A stretch of 11,598 nucleotides of DNA from Candidatus Segatella papionis (GTDB lineage: Bacteria > Bacteroidota > Bacteroidia > Bacteroidales > Bacteroidaceae): the NCBI GenBank assembly GCA_002297965.1, contig DBLF01000020.1, forward strand, positions 1 through 11,598, given 5' to 3'. Of the stretch, positions 5,406 through 11,598 are shown piece after piece; the first letter of the stretch is position 1; every line of letters starts with the position of its first letter. The position numbers and the translations under genes are program-made. A model generated the notes under the pieces. That model was not told where the DNA came from, did no database searches, and saw only the letters and a list, made by a program, of their open reading frames with translations.

Positions 5406-5939
5406 ATGAGAACTAAATGTTTTTTGACAGCTATCTTGCTGACATTGGTGATGTCTGTTTCTGCACAGGTGCAGGTGTTTACACACGATTATGGTCATGG
5501 TGCCATCTGTCGTGAGAAGAAACTCTTTATGATGGAGGCTGGTGACGAGACTCCAATCTGGAACATCACAAACTATAAGAAGGCTGGCAACAAGGAGACC
5601 TTTACCCTTACACCTAAGGAGGAAACCGATGTCACCTATTCTTGCGTAATGACACTGAACGGTACAACCCCTACGGCGATGACGCTTACCAGCAAAAGAG
5701 AAGGCAAGAAGAGTTATCAGTTGAAGTTGACCGATGATGAGCATCTTAACAACTATTATGGCAGTTTGTGTGGCTATTCACCAAAGCCTAGCTTGAAAGG
5801 TGGTGTGCCTAGCAAATCATCTGCGCAAGACCTAAAGGAAGGTGGCGTAAAGGGTGCAGCCAAGAGCGTAGGTGATGCAGCCAAGGGTGCCTTTGGCAAG
5901 GTAAAAGGCTTGTTCGGCAAGAAGAAAGACAAGAAATAA
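5406..5939 (+). CDS. Secreted protein of unknown function with basic C-terminal tail
   Basis: I do not recognise a family for this 177-residue protein. Residues 1-21 (MRTKCFLTAILLTLVMSVSAQ) form a clear Sec signal peptide with an SAQ cleavage site; there is no lipobox cysteine. Residues ~22-118 look like a small beta-rich domain (VQVFTHDYGHGAICREKKLFMMEAG... ETFTLTPKEETDVTYSCVMTLNG... KSYQLKLTDDEH), with cysteines in ICRE, YSCVM and SLCGY. Residues ~125-177 are low in complexity and rich in Gly, Ala and Lys (VKGAAKSVGDAAKGAF, then GKVKGLFGKKKDKK), predicting a cationic amphipathic helix. That tail could touch membrane, lipopolysaccharide or nucleic acid; this is inference. It has its own promoter element and is convergent with the ABC ATPase gene. 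Confidence 0.7.
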   Translation: MRTKCFLTAILLTLVMSVSAQVQVFTHDYGHGAICREKKLFMMEAGDETPIWNITNYKKAGNKETFTLTPKEETDVTYSCVMTLNGTTPTAMTLTSKREGKKSYQLKLTDDEHLNNYYGSLCGYSPKPSLKGGVPSKSSAQDLKEGGVKGAAKSVGDAAKGAFGKVKGLFGKKKDKK

Positions 5940-5950
5940 TAACGCACTCG

Positions 5951-5966
5951 AAGTCTAAGACTTTTT
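5951..5966 (+). terminator. Short terminator between convergent genes
   Basis: AAGTC (5951-5955) and GACTT (5959-5963) form a small hairpin followed by TTT, twelve bases after the secreted-protein stop. The overlapping TAAGA...TCTTA may serve the opposite gene. The stem is short, so efficiency is uncertain. Confidence 0.4.
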
Positions 5967-5970
5967 AATC

Positions 5971-6798
5971 TTAGCTCAACAACTCTATCCTTAGGTTTGC
6001 CTTGTCGAAATGGATGCCGTCTCGCTCGATAAAGCGAGAGAGACTTCCTGTGTCTGCTAGTTCTCTAGGCGTTCCTAGGGATAGAATACATTCTTTATGG
6101 GTTGGTTTCTCTTGAGGTGAAATGGTAGGGAACTGTTCTGGTTCCATCAGCCAAATCTGGTCGGCTAGTTGGAGAGCCAGCTCCACATCGTGAGTGGAAA
6201 GCAGGATGGTCTTGTGCTGCTCGTGTGCCAGTCGGCGGAGCATCTGAAGGGTCTCTACCTTGCTCGGAAAGTCGAGGAAGGCGGTAGGCTCGTCAAGGAT
6301 GATGATGCTGGTTTGCTGGGCGAGTGCCTTGGCTATCATCACCTTTTGGCGTTCGCCATCGCTGAGTTCCAGGATGCTGCGGTGGGTTAGGTGTTGGATG
6401 CCTACTTGCTGGATGGCATCTGTGACTATTTTTTTATCTGCTGATGATAAATTTCCCCAAAAGCTAGTATAGGGAGAACGACCGATGCCGATGATTTCTT
6501 CGACGGTGAGCTGGGGCGTGTCGATGCGAGAGGTGAGAACCACGCCGATTTCCTTGGCTAGTTCTTGGGAAGAGTAAGACGATAAGGGCTTGTCTTTGAT
6601 GAGAATTTCTCCATCAAGTGGTGGCTGAAATCCTACCAAGGTTCTTAATAATGTGGATTTTCCGATGCCGTTGGCTCCGATGAGGCAAGTAAGGTTGTCG
6701 CTTGGGAGTGAGGCATTGATAGCTGAGGCTACCGTTCGAAGCTGGCGCTTCGAGCGATAGCCTATCGTTAGGTTTTTTAATGTGATGGTTGCTCCCAT
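5971..6798 (-). CDS. FecE/BtuD-type ABC transporter ATP-binding protein
   Basis: This 275-residue cytosolic ATPase belongs to the iron-siderophore/haem/cobalamin importer group. Visible motifs are an A-loop tyrosine (Y14), Walker A GANGIGKST (41-49), signature LSDGERQ (145-151), Walker B IIILDEP (165-171) and switch histidine H203 (STHD). At the usual Q-loop glutamine the sequence reads VVLTSR (T89), which I recall as common among Bacteroidales relatives. The GIGRSPYTSFWG segment (104-115) is typical of the FecE/HmuV group. In a full system it would power a FecCD-type permease supplied by a TonB receptor, but no permease or binding protein is in this window. It lies 47 bp downstream of ridA with no promoter of its own that I can see, so co-transcription with ilvA-ridA is likely. 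The substrate cannot be assigned. Confidence 0.88.
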   Translation of the reverse strand: MGATITLKNLTIGYRSKRQLRTVASAINASLPSDNLTCLIGANGIGKSTLLRTLVGFQPPLDGEILIKDKPLSSYSSQELAKEIGVVLTSRIDTPQLTVEEIIGIGRSPYTSFWGNLSSADKKIVTDAIQQVGIQHLTHRSILELSDGERQKVMIAKALAQQTSIIILDEPTAFLDFPSKVETLQMLRRLAHEQHKTILLSTHDVELALQLADQIWLMEPEQFPTISPQEKPTHKECILSLGTPRELADTGSLSRFIERDGIHFDKANLRIELLS

Positions 6799-6817
6799 TC
6801 AAACTTTTATCTTTTTA

Positions 6818-6830
6818 GCCCTGATAGGGC
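6818..6830. other. Small hairpin in the ridA-ABC gene gap
   Basis: GCCCT-gat-AGGGC gives a five-pair GC-rich stem in the 47-bp gap. On the transcribed strand it is followed by TAAAAAG, not a U-run, so it is more likely a processing or attenuation feature than a terminator. Confidence 0.3.
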
Positions 6831-6845
6831 AATAAAAAATAAATA

Positions 6846-7220
6846 TTACTTAGCAGCCAAAACCTCTACCTCTACGAGTGCGCCCTTAGGCAACTTCTCG
6901 ATGGCTACGGCTGAGCGAGCAGGATATGGCTTGCTGAAGAACTCGGCATAAACCTCGTTCATGGCAGCGAAGTCGTCCATGCTGTCAAGATATACGGTAG
7001 TCTTTACTACGTGAGAGAGGTCGGTACCAGCTGCCTTCAAGATGTTCTGGGCGTTGGTGAGCGCCTGGCGGGTCTGCTCCTTGATGCCACCCTCTACGAA
7101 ATTGCCTGTTGCTGGGTCGATAGGAATCTGACCAGATGCGAATACGAAACCGTTTACTTCGATAGCCTGGCTATATGGACCGATAGCTGCAGGCGCATTG
7201 TCTGTGTGAATTGCGTTCAT
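6846..7220 (-). CDS. ridA: RidA family 2-iminobutanoate/2-iminopropanoate deaminase
   Basis: At 124 residues it has the normal RidA length. The protein hydrolyses reactive enamine/imine intermediates, such as those made by threonine and serine dehydratases, to 2-oxo acids and ammonia, preventing damage to pyridoxal-phosphate enzymes. Family features are visible: N-terminal APAAIGPYSQA with Y16, FASGQIP (27-33), the VVKTTVYLDSMDDFAAMN stretch (71-88) and the C-terminal signature PARSAVAIEKLPKGALVEVE (100-119), with R102 the carboxylate-binding arginine and E117 the late acidic residue. It works in the cytosol as a trimer in known members. It follows ilvA by 78 bp on the same strand, which matches its chemistry. 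No clean TAnnTTTG element was found in that gap. Confidence 0.93.
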   Translation of the reverse strand: MNAIHTDNAPAAIGPYSQAIEVNGFVFASGQIPIDPATGNFVEGGIKEQTRQALTNAQNILKAAGTDLSHVVKTTVYLDSMDDFAAMNEVYAEFFSKPYPARSAVAIEKLPKGALVEVEVLAAK

Positions 7221-7236
7221 AATCTTTTATCTAATT

Positions 7237-7271
7237 TATAATTAATAATTTGCTGTGATATAATTAATAAT
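7237..7271. repeat. AT-rich direct repeat between ilvA and ridA
   Basis: TATAATTAATAAT is present exactly at 7237-7249 and 7259-7271, a 22-bp offset. It may be a chance product of the AT-rich spacer or a binding-site pair; no hairpin terminator is visible in this gap. Confidence 0.4.
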
Positions 7272-7298
7272 GTATAACTAAACATTAAACACTAAAAA

Positions 7299-8498
7299 CT
7301 ACACAATATACAAGTGGAATCCCTTGGCTTCCAAGGCTTCCTTGATTTCCTTTACGTGGTCTTCGTCTCTTGTCTCCATGGTCAAGCGGAGCACGCAGGC
7401 ATTCACCTTCTTGCGATTGGCTGAACGGTCGTGGTGAACACCAGTGATGTTGCCACCGAGTCCGGCGATGACAGAGCAAACCTCTACCAACTCTCCTGGC
7501 TTATCGTCCAGCTCCATCTCGATGGTGCAGAGACGACCGCTCTTGGCAAGACCACGGGTGATGACACGGTTCAGGATGGTTACGTCGATGTTACCACCAC
7601 TCACCACGCAGATGGTCTTCTTGCCCTTCACAGGAACCTTATTATACATCACGGCAGCTACACTGGCTGCACCGGCACCCTCGGCTACCATCTTCTCGCT
7701 CTCGATAAGTTTCAGGATGGCGGCGCAAATCTCGTCCTCGCTCACGGTCACGATTTCGTCCACGTAGTTGGAGCAAGTCTCGAAGGTGATGCTTCCTGGT
7801 TCCTTCACGGCGATGCCATCGGCAACGGTAGATACCGAAGGCAACTTCTCCTGCTTGTGATCGTGGAGACTCTGTACCATACTAGCCGCACCCTCAGCCT
7901 GAACACCATAAACCTTGACGTTAGGGTTCAACGACTTGATGGCGAAGGCGACACCCGAAATCAATCCTCCGCCACCTACAGGCACTACGACCGCCTCTAC
8001 ATCAGGCAGTTGGTCGAGAATCTCCAGTCCGATGGTACCCTGACCAGCGATGACATTCTCGTCGTCGAATGGATGAACGAAAGTATATCCGTGCTCGTCC
8101 TTCAGTTGCAATGCCTTCTGGTAAGCATCGTCATAGACACCAGGAACCAAGCAAACCTCGGCTCCCAATCGCTTGGTAGCCTCTACCTTGGAGATAGGCG
8201 CACCCTCAGGCAAGCAGATGAGGCTCTTCACCCCCATGGCTGTAGCGCCGAGTGCCACGCCCTGTGCATGGTTGCCAGCCGAACAAGCGATCACACCCTT
8301 CGCCTTCTCCTCGTCGGTGAGTTGCGAAATCTTATAGTAAGCACCGCGAATCTTAAACGAACCCGTCTTCTGGAGGCATTCAGGCTTCAGATAAACATCA
8401 CTCTCTGGGTTGATTCTTGGTGTGTGAACCAGCTCAGTCTTTCTGATTACTTTGCTCAGCACGAAGCGAGCCTTATAGAAATTGTCAAGTTGTAACAT
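7299..8498 (-). CDS. ilvA: Threonine ammonia-lyase (threonine dehydratase) with one ACT-like domain
   Basis: This 399-residue pyridoxal-phosphate enzyme converts threonine to 2-oxobutanoate and ammonia, the first step from threonine to isoleucine; it may also act on serine. The catalytic lysine lies in TGSFKIRGA (K49), the substrate loop is SAGNHAQG (73-80), and the phosphate-binding glycine loop is PVGGGGLISG (173-182). VSGGN follows near 313-317. Residues ~325-399 form a single ACT-type regulatory domain (CTIEMELDDKPGELVEVCSVI). Length and single ACT domain fit the shorter one-C-terminal-domain class, which includes both biosynthetic and catabolic members, so the physiological direction is not settled by sequence. 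It heads the ilvA-ridA-ABC ATPase run and has a canonical promoter 80-107 bp upstream. Confidence 0.93.
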   Translation of the reverse strand: MLQLDNFYKARFVLSKVIRKTELVHTPRINPESDVYLKPECLQKTGSFKIRGAYYKISQLTDEEKAKGVIACSAGNHAQGVALGATAMGVKSLICLPEGAPISKVEATKRLGAEVCLVPGVYDDAYQKALQLKDEHGYTFVHPFDDENVIAGQGTIGLEILDQLPDVEAVVVPVGGGGLISGVAFAIKSLNPNVKVYGVQAEGAASMVQSLHDHKQEKLPSVSTVADGIAVKEPGSITFETCSNYVDEIVTVSEDEICAAILKLIESEKMVAEGAGAASVAAVMYNKVPVKGKKTICVVSGGNIDVTILNRVITRGLAKSGRLCTIEMELDDKPGELVEVCSVIAGLGGNITGVHHDRSANRKKVNACVLRLTMETRDEDHVKEIKEALEAKGFHLYIV

Positions 8499-8577
8499 AT
8501 TCTAATTTCTTAAACTGCTGATATGTATATTTCTTATTTTCTATTCCTTTGGAATGCAAAGTTGCATTATTGGTTTG

Positions 8578-8608
8578 CAAAGTTACTGCAATCATCGGAT
8601 AATACAAA
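8578..8608 (-). promoter_or_regulatory. Canonical Bacteroidota promoter of ilvA
   Basis: On the minus strand TTTG (8608-8605) is followed after 19 bp by TAACTTTG (8585-8578), an exact consensus fit. Transcription would start near 8571, giving a leader of about 70 nt. TGCAAAGTT is repeated at 8555-8563 and 8576-8584 (21-bp offset), so a regulator could bind across the start. Confidence 0.75.
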
Positions 8609-8624
8609 ATAATTCGATTTAATT

Positions 8625-8655
8625 TTTGTTTATTCGAGAATATTGTGTAAATTTG
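8625..8655 (+). promoter_or_regulatory. Canonical Bacteroidota promoter of the sensor kinase gene
   Basis: TTTG (8625-8628), 19 bp, then TAAATTTG (8648-8655) is an exact consensus fit, 29 bp before the ATG at 8685. Its -33 element lies only 16 bp from the -33 element of the divergent ilvA promoter. Confidence 0.75.
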
Positions 8656-8684
8656 CGCTGTCGATTTAATGTAACAGAAAGCCG

Positions 8685-11598
8685 ATGAAGAAAACCATCC
8701 TGATAGTTTGGGCAGTTGTATTCTGCGTGTTGTTGGGGAATTACTTCCTCGACCCTAACCGTATGGATACTCTCAAAGTGCTGCAAGCCAAGGGGGCGCA
8801 GACGGGCAAGGACTATATGCTCTCCTCGCTCAACGTCACTGCCTTCGCCCGAGATAAGCGAGAGCTGATGTGGATAGGCACGTCGGCTGGTATCAATGTG
8901 TTTGATGGCAAGGACTATATCCAGTTCTATCACGATACCAAGGATACGACGGCTCTGCCCGACGACTATATCAATGTGCTCCACCTCGACAAGCAGGGGC
9001 GAATGTGGGTGGGTACCCAGAATGGATTGGCCCGATACGTGGGGGCTTATCGCTTCCATCGCATCGTCCTGCCCGATGAGGCTAGCGGGAATATCGTGGC
9101 GATAGAGGATGCCAAGCCTACGGATTTGCAACCTAACAAGGGGAAAGATACCCTAAATGAGCGTCATGCTGTCTTGGTGAGCAATGGCAAGAAAACTTAT
9201 TTGATCAATGATGATGATCAGGTGACTGAGGCGAAACGTCAGATTGTGGCCAACAATATGAAGGTGCCATTGCCCGAAAAACTTCCTGTATTGCGTAAGC
9301 CAAGAGACATCGTCATCGCTACTTACCGAGACTTGGGTGGCAATCTCTGGGTGGGTTTCCGCAACGCGGGTTATCAGATTATCTCCCAAAACCGCATCGC
9401 TTACCAGAAAGCTAACGACAATCCGCTGGCGAAGACTACGGCGGGTAAGGATATTATTAGCTTGGAACAGGTGGGGCACTACATCTTGGCTGGCACCACT
9501 TTGTGCCTATATGTCTATGATGCACAGAACAAGAATCTGAGCGAGACGTTTTATCGCTCGCTCTTCGATTCTCTGCCCGTTCCCCATAAGCTTGCCGTCA
9601 ACTATCTCGTGAAATATGATGATAAGCGGGCTTGGGTGATTGGCTCGCATCAGATATTGAGCTGCTATGTGGATGATGACAAGCCGGAAATCGTCAGCAA
9701 AACTCCGCTTGAAGCCAAAGGCTTTTCTTCTCCATCTTCTTCTGTATCATCTCCTTCTCATGAGAAGCTGTCCTATACCTTTGGCAATGGCGTAAAGGTG
9801 GGCAACAACCTTTACGTAAGCAACCAAGGACAGCACCTCTTGCGTTTTCAGTTTGGCAAGACGAAGCCCGACTCGCTATGGATTGGCTCCAAATGGTATG
9901 ATGATGAAACACAGTTGACGGTTCTTCGGAGTGGTGACCTCTTTCTCTTCATGAAGAACATGCACCTCGGCATCCTTTCTCCTAAAACCGGCAAATGGCA
10001 GGAGCTAAAGGTGTCGGGCATCCCTGATTATACCAATATCGACCCAGCCTTCGTGCGTCAGGACTCATACGGTGGTATCTGGTTGGGTACCAAGCGCTAT
10101 GGACTCTATTACCTGGATATGAAAAAGCGCAATGTGCGTCGTCTCGAAACCTTGAACGATGTACACATCCAAGGATTCATGGAAGACAACCGTGGACAAC
10201 TTTGGGTGACGACCATGCGGGATGCCTTTTGTCTGAATCCGAAGACGAGGGCTATCGTGATGAACAGTCTTGTCTCTGCAAGCCAAGACCCTGCCGCCTG
10301 GCAATTCTTCGACAATTCCATCTGTCTGGCGCCTAATGGTGATGTGGTGTTCGGCAGTTCCGATGGTTGCAAGTTCCTCTCTGCACCAGCCATGAATGCC
10401 GACTTCCTATCCTCCTTGGTCGGAAAGCATGCCGGCAGGGTGCTCAGCATCTATGGTCTGGAGGCGGAGAAATCCAATGGCAAGGTGATGATCGTGAATC
10501 AAAATATCGTCAGCGGTTCTCGTTATACCTTTGCGCACGATGAGAACACGGTGCGCCTTCGTTTCTTCCATCCTAACTACAGTCGCCGTTCGGCATTGAT
10601 GTATCAGTACAAGTTGGAGGGATTGGACGATGAATGGCGCAAGCCTACCTACGACCATGAGGCTGAGTTCCAAGACCTAGCCCCAGGCAAATATACCTTC
10701 CGTCTTCGTCTGGTGTCATCGCCCGACAGGCCTCCGCTGCAAGAACGCAAGGTGGATATCATCATCCTTCCTTCCCCGTGGCAGTCGGCTGCGGCATGGT
10801 ATCTGTACCTTAGCATCGCCTTTTTTATCATCTATCGCATGAACTCCCTCTATCTCAAGAATCGCAAGAACCAACTGCGCTTGTTGCAGGAACAGCGGGA
10901 GAAGGAGCGTGAGATTCGTGCCAACGAGATGAATATGAACTTCTTTGCCAATATCTCGCATGAGTTCCGCAACCCTATCACCATCATCGCAGGACCGTTG
11001 ATAGCGTTGACCTCCGACCATTCGCTCCCTGCCTCGGTTCACGAAACCTTGAATCACGTGTGCATCAGCGTAAACAGAATGCTGAGGCTGATAGACCAGA
11101 TGCTCGACTTCAACCAGTTGGAGACCGATGCCCTTAGATTGAAGGTGTCGCAAGTGGATGTGGCAGAGGAGCTACGGAAGCAGGTGGCAGCCTTCGAGGA
11201 ATCGACCAAGGTGAAGAATATCAAGTTGGAACTCGTCATGGCAGAAGGCGATTATCGGGTGTGGATAGACTGCGACAAGCTAGAGAAGATATTGAGCAAT
11301 CTCTTCACCAATGCCCTGAAGCATACCTCGCCGCATGGCACTATCCGCATATCGGCAAAGATAATGGGGAACGAATCAACTCATTCTCCTCGCTTAGAGA
11401 TATCCGTATTCAATAGCGGCGAACATATCTCAGAGGAAAAGATGCAGGATGTCTTCAAGCGATACTATCAGCTTGCCGACAAGCAGACCACCCATCGTTA
11501 TGGATGGGGAACCGGTATCGGACTCTATTATGTGAAGCGTTTGGTAGGTTTGCACCATGGAGAGATAGAAGTGAGGAATGTATTTGCATCAGAAGAAA
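8685..11598 (+). CDS. Membrane sensor histidine kinase with beta-propeller sensor (HTCS type), 3' end outside window
   Basis: The frame is open from the ATG at 8685 to the last base, at least 971 residues. Residues ~4-23 (TILIVWAVVFCVLLGNYF) are an N-terminal signal or anchor. A periplasmic propeller of about 600 residues follows, with two-component propeller motifs MWIGTSAG, MWVGTQNG, LWVGFRNAG, IWLGTKRYG and LWVTTM. Then come a Y_Y_Y domain (~619-697), a transmembrane segment (~699-719), a HisKA domain with phospho-acceptor H759 in NISHEFRNPI, and an ATPase domain with N876 in the N-box (FTNALKHT) and a G-box GWGTGIGLYYV. In Bacteroidales such proteins usually continue into a receiver and an AraC-type DNA-binding domain and control polysaccharide-use genes; here that part is beyond the window, so 'hybrid' is inference. 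Its ligand is unknown and no SusC/SusD genes are in view. Confidence 0.9.
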   Translation, partial: MKKTILIVWAVVFCVLLGNYFLDPNRMDTLKVLQAKGAQTGKDYMLSSLNVTAFARDKRELMWIGTSAGINVFDGKDYIQFYHDTKDTTALPDDYINVLHLDKQGRMWVGTQNGLARYVGAYRFHRIVLPDEASGNIVAIEDAKPTDLQPNKGKDTLNERHAVLVSNGKKTYLINDDDQVTEAKRQIVANNMKVPLPEKLPVLRKPRDIVIATYRDLGGNLWVGFRNAGYQIISQNRIAYQKANDNPLAKTTAGKDIISLEQVGHYILAGTTLCLYVYDAQNKNLSETFYRSLFDSLPVPHKLAVNYLVKYDDKRAWVIGSHQILSCYVDDDKPEIVSKTPLEAKGFSSPSSSVSSPSHEKLSYTFGNGVKVGNNLYVSNQGQHLLRFQFGKTKPDSLWIGSKWYDDETQLTVLRSGDLFLFMKNMHLGILSPKTGKWQELKVSGIPDYTNIDPAFVRQDSYGGIWLGTKRYGLYYLDMKKRNVRRLETLNDVHIQGFMEDNRGQLWVTTMRDAFCLNPKTRAIVMNSLVSASQDPAAWQFFDNSICLAPNGDVVFGSSDGCKFLSAPAMNADFLSSLVGKHAGRVLSIYGLEAEKSNGKVMIVNQNIVSGSRYTFAHDENTVRLRFFHPNYSRRSALMYQYKLEGLDDEWRKPTYDHEAEFQDLAPGKYTFRLRLVSSPDRPPLQERKVDIIILPSPWQSAAAWYLYLSIAFFIIYRMNSLYLKNRKNQLRLLQEQREKEREIRANEMNMNFFANISHEFRNPITIIAGPLIALTSDHSLPASVHETLNHVCISVNRMLRLIDQMLDFNQLETDALRLKVSQVDVAEELRKQVAAFEESTKVKNIKLELVMAEGDYRVWIDCDKLEKILSNLFTNALKHTSPHGTIRISAKIMGNESTHSPRLEISVFNSGEHISEEKMQDVFKRYYQLADKQTTHRYGWGTGIGLYYVKRLVGLHHGEIEVRNVFASEE

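Noticed and set aside
6818..6830. Rho-independent terminator between ridA and the ABC ATPase gene
   Set aside because: The stem is only five pairs and no U-run follows on the transcribed strand.
7431..8495. Open frame of 354 codons on the plus strand
   Set aside because: It is the antisense shadow of ilvA; the minus-strand frame has all catalytic motifs.
8619..9131. Minus-strand frame of 170 codons over the promoter and start of the sensor kinase
   Set aside because: It overlaps two canonical promoters and the N-terminal part of a clear membrane sensor; no recognisable domain.

Overview
The window looks like chromosome of a Bacteroidota species, most likely Prevotella/Segatella-like (order Bacteroidales). 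The reasons are: promoters of the TTTG-N19/20-TAnnTTTG type ahead of several genes, start codons with little or no Shine-Dalgarno sequence, and gene families typical of that order (DUF6078, BT4734/VirE_N-VapE, PorT-like barrel, a hybrid two-component-type sensor, an ISAon1-type transposase remnant). The genus is inference from family content, not from a marker gene.

Layout. Positions 1-4300 are an accessory-looking region. It holds a DUF6078 protein (22-474), an intergenic block phased at 22 bp (about 520-673), and a two-module primase-like/P-loop helicase-like protein of the VirE_N-VapE-DUF3874 type (681-2519). A gene-poor stretch with a small transposase N-region remnant follows (2687-2851, minus), then a lone AAA/STAND-type ATPase with a C-terminal winged helix (2974-4092, minus). 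Positions 4375-5939 hold two exported proteins: a PorT-like outer-membrane beta-barrel (minus) and, divergently, an unrecognised secreted protein with a very basic C-terminal tail (plus). Positions 5971-8498 are a minus-strand run of ilvA, ridA and a FecE-type ABC ATPase, probably one transcript from a canonical promoter at 8578-8608. Divergent from it, with its own canonical promoter, starts a large membrane sensor kinase (8685 to beyond 11598; propeller, Y_Y_Y, TM, HisKA, HATPase).

How the genes work together. IlvA releases reactive enamine/imine intermediates and RidA hydrolyses them, so this pair is functionally coupled; the ABC ATPase is co-directional but has no permease here. The sensor kinase and the ilvA transcript share a short divergent promoter region.

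Main hunt result. The VirE/VapE gene carries two origin-like DNA signals. One is a 22-bp-period repeat array directly in front of the start codon. The other is a cluster of four perfect and two one-mismatch DnaA boxes (TTATCCACA) within 76 bp, inside the segment coding for the linker between its primase-like and helicase-like domains. Together they suggest a replicon-like or satellite-like module, live or decaying, rather than an ordinary chromosomal gene. This is a hypothesis from sequence pattern only.
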